From positions 434,001 through 498,000 of the forward strand of contig NZ_CADIJQ010000002.1 of the NCBI RefSeq assembly GCF_902859595.1: a DNA stretch of 64,000 nt. The letters run 5' to 3'. This document shows, one piece after another, positions 15,967 through 24,348 of the stretch. The stretch comes from Achromobacter kerstersii. Lineage in GTDB: Bacteria; Pseudomonadota; Gammaproteobacteria; Burkholderiales; Burkholderiaceae_B. Every line of letters starts with the position of its first letter. The stretch's first letter is position 1. The notes under the pieces were generated by a model. It had not been told where the DNA came from, ran no database searches, and worked only from the letters and a program-made list of their open reading frames with translations. A program made the position numbers and the translations under genes.

Positions 15967-16116
15967 GAGCGTCGGCCAAAAGGGTTGATTCTATACGACG
16001 CAGCCGGTTTGCCGAAGTGCGATAAACCGCAAGCGACAGACGACACGTTCTGTCACTGACACATTCCAGGCGATGCGTTAACTTCCGCGCACCCACATGG
16101 AATCGGAGAGGAATAC

Positions 16117-16326
16117 ATGAAAATCATTGGCGCCATCCTGATCGTCCTGGGCATCGCAGCCCTGGCCTACAAGGGCTTCAACTACAAGTCCGAAGAGACC
16201 GTTTTGCAGATCGGTTCGGTAAAGGCTACGGCCGAAACCGAGAAGTCGGTGCCGATCCCGACGTGGGCCGGCATTGCCGCCATCGTGGCGGGCGTGGTGG
16301 CCTTCGGCGTGGGCATGCGCCGCTAA
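16117..16326 (+). CDS. Small two-helix membrane protein (DUF3185-like)
   Basis: A 69-residue protein with an N-terminal hydrophobic helix (IIGAILIVLGIAALAYKGF), a polar stretch (YKSEETVLQIGSVKATAETE) and a second helix (GIAAIVAGVVAFGVGMRR). The ATG at 16117 follows GGAGAGGAATAC. The layout resembles the DUF3185 family of inner-membrane proteins, which I assign by eye only. It has its own terminator. Confidence 0.7.
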   Translation: MKIIGAILIVLGIAALAYKGFNYKSEETVLQIGSVKATAETEKSVPIPTWAGIAAIVAGVVAFGVGMRR

Positions 16327-16360
16327 CCCGGCTGGCCGGCAAGTCCGGCGCGATGAACAG

Positions 16361-16393
16361 AAATGGCGGCCGCTACGCGGTCGCCATTTTTTT
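16361..16393 (+). terminator. Terminator of the small membrane protein gene
   Basis: AAATGGCG pairs with CGCCATTT around an inner CCG/CGG pairing, followed by a seven-T run. Confidence 0.75.
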
Positions 16394-16427
16394 GTTGGTT
16401 CGAAGGGTGACAGCAGTTGGCGCGCGC

Positions 16428-16560
16428 AAAAAAAAGCGGCCCGGCTCAATAAAGGCCGGGCCGGTACGGGAGCACACAATACCGCGTCATAAAAGGCTCG
16501 CGGGGAACGCGGTATCGGTGTCAGAACACTAGCCCTGCAATCGTCTGACAGGGGGATCAA
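16428..16560 (-). ncRNA. Candidate small RNA ending in an orphan leftward terminator
   Basis: Read leftward, GCCGGGCCG-type 9-bp arms (16455-16463 with 16437-16445) are followed by an eight-T run at 16435-16428, a strong intrinsic terminator. The only leftward gene nearby, the transporter, already terminates at 16866-16895, about 400 bp earlier. A separate leftward transcript beginning somewhere around 16500-16640 would explain it. A weak TTGCAG-17-CGATAC promoter-like pair lies on the minus strand near 16540-16512. No ORF with a ribosome site is present. Inference only. Confidence 0.3.
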
Positions 16561-16705
16561 TCGTCAGCCGATCTGGCGCAAGGCCGTAATCTGAGGCGCC
16601 AGTCTAAGCGCGAGGGTCTGACATCGTCCTGAAAGTGGGGGGGATATTTTGGCAATAGGTAACGACCACCGCATCAGCACCCCAGTCTTCGCAAAAATAG
16701 CCTTT

Positions 16706-16863
16706 TTCCCGCCGGGCCGCCCCAAGGGAAAAAAGCCCCCTCGGGGGGCAGCAAGCGCGCAAAGCGCGCGCAGCGTGGGGGCTTCGTTCCCGCCGGGCCG
16801 CCCCAAGGGAAAAAAGCCCCCTCGGGGGGCAGCAAGCGCGCAAAGCGCGCGCAGCGTGGGGGC
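16706..16863 (-). repeat. Dispersed GC-rich repeat, copies b and c, in tandem
   Basis: Two identical 77-bp units (16706-16782 and 16787-16863) separated by TTCG. Each is the reverse complement of the consensus seen at 13287: it reads leftward GCCCCCACGCTGC, CCCCCCGAGGGGG, CTTGGGGCGGCCCGGCGG. The perfect identity suggests recent duplication. Confidence 0.85.
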
Positions 16864-16865
16864 AC

Positions 16866-16895
16866 ATAAAAAAAAAGCTCCATAAGGAGCTTTTG
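16866..16895 (-). terminator. Terminator of the MHS-family transporter gene
   Basis: Read leftward, AAAAGCTCC-TTAT-GGAGCTTTT followed by a T run, 46 bp after the transporter stop. Confidence 0.8.
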
Positions 16896-16941
16896 AAAGG
16901 CCGGGCAGGCGCAGCAGTCCCACCCGGCGGGGGATGGCCGT

Positions 16942-18618
16942 TTATTCGTTGATGTCGTTGTCCTTGGATTCGCGCACGAACAGCGTGCCGATGACCAGGG
17001 TCATGACTGCAATGATGATCGGGTACCACAAGCCGTCGTAGATGTTGCCGGTGGCAGCCACGACCGCGAAGGCGACCGGGGGCAGGAAGCCGCCGAACCA
17101 GCCGTTACCGATGTGATACGGCAAGCTCATCGAGGTGTAGCGGATGCGGGTCGGGAACATTTCCACCAGCATGGCGGCGATGGGGCCGTAAACCATGGTC
17201 ACGTACAGCACCAGGATCGCCAGCAGCACGACCACCATGACGTTGTTGCTTTGCGCCGGGTCCGCCTTGGCCGGATAGCCGTGGCTGCGGATCGCGGTGG
17301 TCAGCGCCTTGTCCAGTTCAGCGGCCTTGGCCTTGAAGTCGGCGGGGGCCATGGCCTTGCCGTCAAACGAGGCGAACTCGTCGTTGCCGATCTTGACCTT
17401 GGCCAGCGAGCCTGCCGGCGCCGTTTCGTTCTTGTAGTTCACCGAGTTGCGGGCCATGAAGGACTTCACGACGTCGCAAGAGCTGGTGAACGCGGACGTG
17501 CCCACCGGGTTGAACTGGAACGAGCAGGTGCTGGGGTCGGCAATCACCGTGACCGGGGCCGTGGCCTGAGCCTTTTCCAGCGCCGGGTTGGCAAAGTGCG
17601 TAATGCCTTGGAAGATCGGGAAGTAGGTCGCGGCAGCGATCAGGCAGCCCGCCATGATGATGGGCTTGCGGCCGATCTTGTCCGACAGCGCGCCGAAGAC
17701 CACGAAGAACGGGGTGCCGATCAAGAGCGCGATGGCGATCATGATGTTGGCGGTATTGGCGTCAACCTTCAGCGTCTGCGTCAGGAAGAACAGCGCGTAG
17801 AACTGGCCCGTGTACCAGACCACGGCCTGGCCGGCGGTCAGGCCCAGCAGCGCCAGGATCACGACCTTCAGGTTCTTCCACTGGCCGAACGATTCAGCGA
17901 TCGGCGCCTTCGAACCCTTGCCTTCTTCCTTCATGCGCTTGAAGGTCGGCGATTCGCTCAGTTGCAGACGAATCCACACCGAGATGCCCAGCAGCACGAC
18001 CGAGATCAGGAACGGAATGCGCCAGCCCCAGGCTTTGAAGTCGTCTTCGCCCATGACCGTGCGGATGCCCAGGATGACGAGCAGCGACAGGAACAGGCCC
18101 AGGGTTGCGGTGGTTTGAATCCACGAGGTGTAGAAACCACGGCGGCCGTGCGGAGCGTGTTCGGCGACGTACGTGGCCGCGCCACCGTATTCACCGCCCA
18201 GCGCCAGGCCTTGCAGCAAGCGCAGCACGATCAGGATGGCCGGAGCGGCCAGGCCGATGCTGGCGTAGCTGGGCAGCACGCCGACCAGGAACGTCGACAG
18301 GCCCATGATCACGATCGTGACCAGGAACGTGTATTTGCGGCCGACCAGATCGCCCAAACGGCCAAACACCAGGGCGCCGAAGGGGCGCACGGCGAAGCCC
18401 GCGGCGAACGCCAGCAGCGCGAAGATGAAGCCCGCGGTGGGGTTCACGCCCGAGAAAAAGTGTTGCGCGATGATGGCTGCGAGCGAGCCATATAGATAAA
18501 AGTCGTACCACTCGAAAACCGTGCCCAAAGACGACGCGAAGATGACGCGGCGTTCATCCTTGGTCATCGGGCGCGGTTCCGCGGAAGGACCGCGGCCTGC
18601 CATGGTTGTTGTGCTCAT
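16942..18618 (-). CDS. MFS transporter of the metabolite:H+ symporter (MHS) type
   Basis: The ATG at 18618 is preceded by AGGAGAC on the minus strand; the in-frame start at 18702 is rejected. The 558-residue protein has the MHS pattern: ASSLGTVFEWYDFYLYG in helix 1, FAVRPFGALVFGRLGDLVGR in the helix 2-3 loop and LLQGLALGGEYGGAATYVAE in helix 5. About 12 membrane helices are visible. Unusually, an extracytoplasmic insertion of about 115 residues (from FANPALEKAQ to AKADPAQSNN, containing two Cys) sits between helices 9 and 10. Relatives such as ShiA, ProP and KgtP import organic acids or osmolytes; the substrate cannot be told. Confidence 0.9.
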   Translation of the reverse strand: MSTTTMAGRGPSAEPRPMTKDERRVIFASSLGTVFEWYDFYLYGSLAAIIAQHFFSGVNPTAGFIFALLAFAAGFAVRPFGALVFGRLGDLVGRKYTFLVTIVIMGLSTFLVGVLPSYASIGLAAPAILIVLRLLQGLALGGEYGGAATYVAEHAPHGRRGFYTSWIQTTATLGLFLSLLVILGIRTVMGEDDFKAWGWRIPFLISVVLLGISVWIRLQLSESPTFKRMKEEGKGSKAPIAESFGQWKNLKVVILALLGLTAGQAVVWYTGQFYALFFLTQTLKVDANTANIMIAIALLIGTPFFVVFGALSDKIGRKPIIMAGCLIAAATYFPIFQGITHFANPALEKAQATAPVTVIADPSTCSFQFNPVGTSAFTSSCDVVKSFMARNSVNYKNETAPAGSLAKVKIGNDEFASFDGKAMAPADFKAKAAELDKALTTAIRSHGYPAKADPAQSNNVMVVVLLAILVLYVTMVYGPIAAMLVEMFPTRIRYTSMSLPYHIGNGWFGGFLPPVAFAVVAATGNIYDGLWYPIIIAVMTLVIGTLFVRESKDNDINE

Positions 18619-18824
18619 GATGTCTCCTCGTTTTTTTGGCCAGCGGTTGTCCGCCGTGCTGGGCCCTTTGCCGGCGAGCCGACATCGAGCTATACGCAAC
18701 ATTGAGGCGCGAGGCTGACGAGGTTCTGACGTAACCCTTACCTGAATCTTAAAATTGAAACATTGTGTAAGCTTTGCGCGCGGGGCTAGGGATAGTCCTT
18801 AGCCCGCTGCGGGCAGGGTTGCGC

Positions 18825-20339
18825 TCAGCTTTCCAGCAAATCCGGGTGGTCGGCGTACATCGGAAACACCACGCGGATGCGGGTGCCGGGCAGGTCCGAA
18901 TGTGCGGTGGGATGGTCGCTGATCAGGACCGTGGCCTGATGCTTCTGCGCAATTTCGCGCACGATGGCCAGCCCCAGGCCGCTGCCGTCGGACGCCGTGC
19001 CCAGCACGCGGTAGAAGCGGTCGAATACGCGTTCGCGTTCTTCGGGGGGAATGCCCGGGCCAGAGTCTTCGACCTCCAGCACGGCTTCGTCGCCAACCCG
19101 CTGCACGCGCACGGTGATGTGGCCGCCGCGGGGGGTGTAGCGCAAGGCGTTGTCGACCAGGTTGTTCAGCAGCTCGGCAAGCAATAGCGGGTTGCCGCTG
19201 ATCTCAACTGGGTCGTCCGACCCTTCGAAACCCAGATCGGTGGCAAGCGACAGCGCCTGCGGCACCCAGTGCATCGCTTGCTCGTAGGCGATGGCGTTGA
19301 GATCGGTGCGGGTCAATCCGATCGCACTGGGATTTTCCGCGCGCGCCAGCAACAGCAGCTGGTTGACCAGACGTGTGGCGCGTTCGGAACCCGTCACCAG
19401 CTGGCGCAGGCTGGACTGCATTTCTTCGGGGCTGGCATCGCGCAACGCCAGCTCGGCCTGCGTGCGCAAGCCGGCCAGCGGCGTCTTCAATTGATGCGCC
19501 GCGTCCGCCACGAAACGGCGCTGCGCCTGCACGTTGGCGGACAAGCGGTCCAGCAGGTCATTCATAGCCGCCACCAGCGGCGCGATTTCCGACGGCGCGG
19601 CGCGCTCATCGATGGGCGAAAGATCATCAGGACGGCGCGCGCGCAGGCGCTGCTGCAACGCATTCAATGGCGCCACGCCGCGCGACAGCCCGAACCACAC
19701 GAGCAGCACGGCAATCGGCAGCACCACAAACTGCGGAATGATCACGCCTTTGATGATGTCGTTGGCCAGCTGGGTGCGCTTCTCGACGGTCTCGGCCACG
19801 ATCAGCAGCGCGGGCTGCGTGTTGGGCAGGTTCAGGTCCACCCACGTGAAGGCCAGCCGGATGCCGAAGCCGCGCATGGTGTCGTCTTCGTATTGGACCT
19901 CGCCGGGGCGGGGCTGGCCCACGGTGGCGGGCAGGGGCAACGCGCGGTCGCCGCCCAGGTATTCGCCGCGGCTGCCCAGCGCCAGCCAGAACACGCTGTC
20001 GGTTTCATCGGCGCGCAGCACATCGCGTGCAGGGTCCGTCATCTTGAGTACCGCGCGGCCGTCTTGCGCGTGAACCTGGCGCGTCAGCACATGCAGGTTA
20101 TTGGCCAGCGCCCGGTCGTAAGGCACGTTGGCGATGTTCTGCGCGACCACATACGTGATGGCGACGCTCATGGGCCACAGCAGGAACAGCGGCGCGAGCA
20201 TCCAGTCCAGGATTTCGCCCAGCAGCGAACGCTGGGGCGGCGCGAAGCTCGGGCCCTTGGACCCGGCTTGCATGATATCCAGCGCTTCCTGATTGAGCGG
20301 CTCAGGTCCTGCAGGCTCAGCTGGCGAGGTACGCGGCAC
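18825..20339 (-). CDS. TctE/QseC-like sensor histidine kinase
   Basis: The GTG at 20339 overlaps the response-regulator stop by 23 bp; an internal in-frame ATG at 20273 is an alternative start. The 504-residue protein has a first membrane helix near residues 45-65 ([17 protein letters not shown]), a periplasmic domain of about 145 residues, a second helix ([18 protein letters not shown]), a HAMP-like linker, and the H-box [16 protein letters not shown] (His about 282). The N-box is [14 protein letters not shown], with G-boxes DSGPGIP and GSGLGLAIV. In TctE systems the signal is a tricarboxylate; here no tct transport genes adjoin it. Confidence 0.92.
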   Translation of the reverse strand: MPRTSPAEPAGPEPLNQEALDIMQAGSKGPSFAPPQRSLLGEILDWMLAPLFLLWPMSVAITYVVAQNIANVPYDRALANNLHVLTRQVHAQDGRAVLKMTDPARDVLRADETDSVFWLALGSRGEYLGGDRALPLPATVGQPRPGEVQYEDDTMRGFGIRLAFTWVDLNLPNTQPALLIVAETVEKRTQLANDIIKGVIIPQFVVLPIAVLLVWFGLSRGVAPLNALQQRLRARRPDDLSPIDERAAPSEIAPLVAAMNDLLDRLSANVQAQRRFVADAAHQLKTPLAGLRTQAELALRDASPEEMQSSLRQLVTGSERATRLVNQLLLLARAENPSAIGLTRTDLNAIAYEQAMHWVPQALSLATDLGFEGSDDPVEISGNPLLLAELLNNLVDNALRYTPRGGHITVRVQRVGDEAVLEVEDSGPGIPPEERERVFDRFYRVLGTASDGSGLGLAIVREIAQKHQATVLISDHPTAHSDLPGTRIRVVFPMYADHPDLLES

Positions 20340-21006
20340 CCTGGTCCCGCTCCAGACAGTAGCCCAGGCCGCGCACGGTCACGATCTTCACGCCGCTGGG
20401 CTCCAGCTTTTTACGCAGCCGGTGCACATAGACTTCGATAGCGTTGGTGCTGACTTCCTCACCCCATTCGCACAAGTGGTCCACCAGTTGCGTCTTGCTG
20501 ACCATGCGGCCGCTGCGAGTCAGCAGAATTTCCAGCAGGCTGACTTCGCGCGCGGACAGGTCCAGCGTCTGGTCATCAACGATGGCCACGCGGCCCGTCT
20601 GGTCGAACAGCAGCCGGCCGTGCTTGATCATCGTGGCGCCGCCGCCCGCGCCGCGCCGGGTCAGGGCGCGCACGCGCGCTTCCAGCTCGGACAGCGCGAA
20701 AGGCTTGGCCATGTAATCGTCGGCGCCCAGGTCCAGGCCCTTGACGCGCTGCTCGATGCTGTCGGCAGCGGTCAGGATCAGAACGGGCAGGGCGGAGTTG
20801 CGGGCGCGCAGGCGGCGCAGCACTTCCAGCCCGGCCAGTTGCGGCAGGCCGAGATCCAGGATGAGCAGGTCAAAGGCTTGGGCCGCCAGGGCAGAATCGG
20901 CGGCCAGCCCGTCGCGCACGGCGTCCACGGCATAGCCGTTGTGGCGCAATGACCGGGATAGACCGTCGGCCAGAATGCTGTCGTCTTCAGCGATCAGAAT
21001 ACGCAT
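20317..21006 (-). CDS. OmpR/PhoB-family response regulator (TctD-like)
   Basis: The start is ATG 21006 ([10 protein letters not shown]); a TTG three codons earlier is less likely. The 229-residue protein has a receiver domain with acidic pocket EDD, phosphoacceptor Asp51 (LLILDLGLP) and conserved KPF. A winged-helix output domain follows with [20 protein letters not shown] and [15 protein letters not shown]. It overlaps the kinase gene that follows and forms a standard two-component operon. Targets are unknown; the neighbouring divergent gene is recA. Confidence 0.92.
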   Translation of the reverse strand: MRILIAEDDSILADGLSRSLRHNGYAVDAVRDGLAADSALAAQAFDLLILDLGLPQLAGLEVLRRLRARNSALPVLILTAADSIEQRVKGLDLGADDYMAKPFALSELEARVRALTRRGAGGGATMIKHGRLLFDQTGRVAIVDDQTLDLSAREVSLLEILLTRSGRMVSKTQLVDHLCEWGEEVSTNAIEVYVHRLRKKLEPSGVKIVTVRGLGYCLERDQGAAYLAS

Positions 21007-21040
21007 GGGCTGCAAATGAAGGGGTCCCTGTGGCGCCGGC

Positions 21041-21099
21041 GCTTTGCGCGCTGGCCACCCCTCTATGGGGGGCTATCCGCCTTGTGGGCGGCCCGGCGG
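21041..21099 (+). repeat. Dispersed GC-rich repeat, copy d (degenerate)
   Basis: Shorter and diverged relative to the copy at 13287: the central inverted repeat is altered (CACCCCTCTATGGGGGGC) but the end CCTTGTGGGCGGCCCGGCGG is retained. Confidence 0.55.
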
Positions 21100-21191
21100 C
21101 GGAAAAGGGACGAAACGCCGGGGTCGGCTTCGATTCTGTCATAGGCGGCCGGGCTTGCCCACTCAGGGAATACGTGCAAAACTCTGGCACA

Positions 21192-21226
21192 CTGGTTTTT
21201 TGTACAGTACAATCCGATGCCATAAT
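21192..21226 (+). promoter_or_regulatory. LexA-box-like site and promoter of recA
   Basis: CTGGTTTTTTGTACAG at 21192-21207 matches the CTGT-N8-ACAG SOS consensus except for one base in the first half-site. It overlaps a TTGTAC -35-like element (21200-21205), and CATAAT at 21221-21226 fits a -10. This arrangement would let LexA block polymerase, as at other recA genes. Confidence 0.7.
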
Positions 21227-21312
21227 CTGAACCTGATTCAAAACAGCAATGCTGCGGTTCAGGCCCCAGCCGCAACCACCAGATACCAGATACGTTACAG
21301 ACAGGACATTAC

Positions 21313-22374
21313 ATGGACGACAAAACCTCCAAGGCCGCCGCTTCGGAAAAGGCCAAGGCGCTTGCCGCCGCGCTTTCGCAGATCGAAAAGCAGTTCGGCA
21401 AGGGCTCGATCATGCGCTACGGCGACAACGAGGTCTCGCACGACATCCAGGTGGTTTCCACGGGCTCGCTGGGTCTGGACATCGCTCTGGGCGTTGGCGG
21501 CCTGCCGCGCGGCCGTGTGGTCGAAATCTACGGCCCGGAATCGTCGGGCAAGACGACCCTCACGCTGCAAGTCATTGCTGAAATGCAGAAAATCGGCGGC
21601 ACTTGCGCGTTCGTCGACGCGGAACACGCGCTGGACGTGCAATACGCCAACAAGCTGGGCGTGAACCTGACCGACCTGCTGATCTCGCAGCCGGACACGG
21701 GCGAACAGGCACTGGAAATCACCGATGCGCTGGTGCGTTCGGGTTCGGTTGACCTGATCGTCATCGACTCGGTCGCCGCGCTGGTGCCCAAGGCTGAAAT
21801 CGAAGGCGAAATGGGCGACTCGCTGCCCGGCCTGCAAGCCCGTCTGATGAGCCAGGCGCTGCGCAAGCTGACCGCCACGATCAAGCGCACCAACTGCATG
21901 GTCATCTTCATCAACCAGATCCGCATGAAGATCGGCGTCATGTTCGGCAACCCCGAAACCACGACGGGCGGCAACGCGCTGAAGTTCTACGCCTCGGTGC
22001 GTCTGGACATCCGCCGCATTGGCTCCATCAAGAAGGGCGATGAAGTCGTTGGCAACGAAACCCGCGTCAAGGTTGTGAAGAACAAGGTCGCGCCGCCGTT
22101 CAAGCAGGCTGAATTCGACATCATGTACGGCGCCGGCATCTCGCGCGAAGGCGAAATCATTGACTTGGGCGTGGCCGCCAGCGTGGTGGACAAGTCCGGC
22201 GCGTGGTACAGCTACAACGGCAATCGCATTGGCCAGGGCAAGGACAATGTTCGCGAATACCTGAAAGAGCACAAGGAAATCGCGATCGAGATCGAGAACC
22301 GCGTTCGCGAGAACCAGGGCATCGTCAGCCGCGCCGCCGAATTCGTGCCCACGGCGGAAGACACCGCCGAATAA
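21313..22374 (+). CDS. recA: Recombinase RecA
   Basis: A 353-residue RecA of normal length. Seen are the Walker A motif GPESSGKTT (residues 74-82), the Walker B region [20 protein letters not shown], loop L2 [20 protein letters not shown] and the C-terminal domain with an acidic tail (PTAEDTAE). It catalyses strand exchange and stimulates LexA self-cleavage. It is followed by recX, its modulator, after 92 bp, and preceded by a LexA-box-like site. Confidence 0.99.
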   Translation: MDDKTSKAAASEKAKALAAALSQIEKQFGKGSIMRYGDNEVSHDIQVVSTGSLGLDIALGVGGLPRGRVVEIYGPESSGKTTLTLQVIAEMQKIGGTCAFVDAEHALDVQYANKLGVNLTDLLISQPDTGEQALEITDALVRSGSVDLIVIDSVAALVPKAEIEGEMGDSLPGLQARLMSQALRKLTATIKRTNCMVIFINQIRMKIGVMFGNPETTTGGNALKFYASVRLDIRRIGSIKKGDEVVGNETRVKVVKNKVAPPFKQAEFDIMYGAGISREGEIIDLGVAASVVDKSGAWYSYNGNRIGQGKDNVREYLKEHKEIAIEIENRVRENQGIVSRAAEFVPTAEDTAE

Positions 22375-22466
22375 CGCAATTCGGACGCCGCCAGCGCTTC
22401 GGCCTGGCGATATATGCGGCAGGCGCCACTACGGGCCTGCCGTTTTGCATAGAAAGCAGGAAGCGC

Positions 22467-23231
22467 ATGAGCTGGAAATCGACTCCCGCGTCAGCCGACC
22501 GTCTTCGCGCCAAGTTGGATGACGAGTTTGAAACCGTCGCCAAGCCCCAGGGCTTGCGGCGCACTTCCGACGCGCGCCGCGAAAAAGAAGCTGCGGCGGC
22601 CGAAGACGCATCCGCCTCCGCGCCTGACGTATGGCAGCGCAGCTCGGAAACACGCAATGCGGCAACACGCGGCTCCGCGCGCGGCCGTGGCACGGCGCGT
22701 AACGACGCAAGAGCGGGCGTAGAGGCTGGATCAGAAACAGGATCGGACGCGAACGAAGGCGCCGCAACGTCCGATGGCAAGGCCGAACGCAAGGGGCCGT
22801 CGCTGAAGATGCGCGCCGTGGGGTATTTGTCGCGGCGTGAACATGCGCGCGAAGAACTCGCCCGCAAGCTTGCCGCCTATGCCGACGACGCGGACGAGGT
22901 CGAAGCGGTGTTGGACGCGCTGGAAAAAGAAGGCTGGCTGTCCACCGAGCGCTTTGCGCAAAGCCTGGTGCATCGCCGCGCATCGCGCCAAGGCACGGCC
23001 CGCATCGTGCAGGAATTGCGCCAGCATGGGGTGGACGACAACCAGGTCGCCGAACTGCGCGACCAGCTTCGCGCCACGGAGTACGACCGCGCGCTGGAAG
23101 TCTGGAAGAAGCGCTTCGATGCCAAACCGGCCGACCGCGCCGCCTACGCCAAGCAAGCCCGCTTTCTGGCCAGCCGCGGCTTTGCGCACGACGTCATCCG
23201 CCGCATCTTGGGCGACAGCGACGAAGACTGA
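22467..23231 (+). CDS. recX: Regulatory protein RecX with long N-terminal extension
   Basis: The ATG at 22467 follows AGCAGGAAGCGC; the upstream in-frame start at 22203 lies inside recA and is rejected. The 254-residue protein has a typical RecX three-helix-repeat domain only in its last 145 residues (RAVGYLSRREHAREELARKL, then LEKEGWLSTERFAQSLVHRR). The first 105 residues are Ala/Arg/Glu-rich and probably disordered. Most RecX proteins are 150-160 residues. RecX blocks RecA filament growth, and the recA-recX order is the usual one. Confidence 0.92.
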   Translation: MSWKSTPASADRLRAKLDDEFETVAKPQGLRRTSDARREKEAAAAEDASASAPDVWQRSSETRNAATRGSARGRGTARNDARAGVEAGSETGSDANEGAATSDGKAERKGPSLKMRAVGYLSRREHAREELARKLAAYADDADEVEAVLDALEKEGWLSTERFAQSLVHRRASRQGTARIVQELRQHGVDDNQVAELRDQLRATEYDRALEVWKKRFDAKPADRAAYAKQARFLASRGFAHDVIRRILGDSDED

Positions 23232-23278
23232 TCCGGCCGCCTTGCGGTATTTGGCCTGCTTGCTTCAGGCTTCCCGCA

Positions 23279-24196
23279 TCACTTCGCCGACTTGATGCCC
23301 GATAGCGTCTTGAAGCAGACGTCGCGCGTGATGGTCAGGAATTCATCGATGTACGACGTGTCGGTGTCTTCGCTGCGCACCGTGGCGTACAGCGTGCGCC
23401 ACACCCCTTGCGGCCCCAGCCGGCACAACCGCAACCAGCCTTGATTCATGTATTCCGTCAGCGCCCAGTTCGGCAGCGCCGCCACGCCGCGGTTGCTGGC
23501 GACCAGCTGCGCGATGATGGGCGTGAGTTCCGCCTTGCGGATGGCGGCGGGCTCAACGTCCGCCGGGTCCAGGAAGGCGGTGAACACGTCCAGGCGCTGC
23601 TTGTCCACCGGATAGGTAATGAGCGTCTGGTCGGCCAGTTGGTCCGGCATGATGAATTTGCTGCCCGCCAGCGGATTGGATTCCGACACGGCCAGCACCA
23701 GCTCGTACTTGAACAGCGGCAGATATTCCACGGAATCCAGCGGCTGCGGGTCTGACGTGATCACCAGATCGAGGTCGCCGCGCACCAGGGCGGGCAGCGG
23801 CGCAAACGAGAACGCCGCCGACAAGTCCAGCGCCACGTCCGGCCATTGCACGCGGAAAGCGTCTAGCGCCGGCATCAACCATTGGAAGCAGGAATGGCAA
23901 TCAATGGCCAGATGCAGGCGCCCCGTGCGCCCCGCGGCCAGACGCTGCAATTCGCGTTCGGTGGCGCGAATGCGCGGCAACACCTCGTCCGCCAGCGCCA
24001 GCACGCGCAAACCGGCAGTGGTCAAGCGGGCGGGGCGGGTACGGCGGTTCAATAGCGGCGTACCCAGGCGGGTTTCCAGGTCGCGCAACTGATGCGACAG
24101 GGCGGATTGGGTCAGGTGCAGGCGCTCGGCGGCTTCTTGCAGGCTGCCGCCTTCGCGGATGGCGGTCAGCGTTTCAAGATGGCGAATTTCTAGCAT
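23279..24196 (-). CDS. metR: LysR-family regulator MetR
   Basis: A 305-residue LTTR beginning MLEIRHLETLTAIREGGSLQ, the characteristic MetR N-terminus. The helix-turn-helix is LQEAAERLHLTQSALSHQLR. The effector domain contains LAIDCHSCFQWLMPALDAFR, typical of MetR, which senses homocysteine. It is divergent from metE, the classic arrangement in which MetR activates metE and represses itself. Confidence 0.95.
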   Translation of the reverse strand: MLEIRHLETLTAIREGGSLQEAAERLHLTQSALSHQLRDLETRLGTPLLNRRTRPARLTTAGLRVLALADEVLPRIRATERELQRLAAGRTGRLHLAIDCHSCFQWLMPALDAFRVQWPDVALDLSAAFSFAPLPALVRGDLDLVITSDPQPLDSVEYLPLFKYELVLAVSESNPLAGSKFIMPDQLADQTLITYPVDKQRLDVFTAFLDPADVEPAAIRKAELTPIIAQLVASNRGVAALPNWALTEYMNQGWLRLCRLGPQGVWRTLYATVRSEDTDTSYIDEFLTITRDVCFKTLSGIKSAK

Positions 24197-24226
24197 GGGG
24201 CGGGGGAGTGGCTCAGGGGCGGGCTG

Positions 24227-24265
24227 GATGAGGAATTATTGTATGAGATTTCCTCATCTTATAAA
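24227..24265. promoter_or_regulatory. Inverted repeat in the metR-metE control region
   Basis: GATGAGGAA (24227-24235) and TTCCTCATC (24250-24258) are perfect 9-bp inverted arms 14 bp apart in an AT-rich spacer. A TTGTAT...TATAAA pair (24239-24244, 24260-24265) overlaps the right arm. MetR sites are LysR-type dyads of the TGAA-N5-TTCA kind; the symmetry fits but the bases do not match that consensus exactly. Confidence 0.45.
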
Positions 24266-24348
24266 TGTAGACATTGATTTTGATTCATATAAGTTAGCCT
24301 GCACAATAATCATCACTTGAACAAAATTTGTCTTACGGTGGCATTGTC

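Larger units (their letters stand above)
16327..16941. other. 615-bp gene-free, structured and repeat-rich interval
   Basis: No plausible protein gene is present. From left to right it holds the terminator of the small membrane protein gene, an orphan leftward terminator (16428-16463), imperfect inverted repeats (CTGGCGC/GCGCCAG near 16573-16601; ACCGCG/CGCGGT near 16481-16512), two tandem 77-bp copies of the dispersed repeat, and the transporter's terminator. Confidence 0.7.
21007..21312. other. Intergenic region between the two-component pair and recA
   Basis: The left part carries copy d of the GC-rich dispersed repeat; the right part carries the recA control region. No gene seen. Confidence 0.6.

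Noticed and set aside
16428..16640. 6S, 4.5S or tmRNA gene in the structured gap
   Set aside because: No conserved core of these RNAs (no long interrupted 6S hairpin, no SRP tetraloop domain, no tRNA-like end) could be identified.
13287..16863. CRISPR array from recurring GC-rich repeats
   Set aside because: Units are adjacent or kilobases apart with no regular unique spacers and no cas genes.
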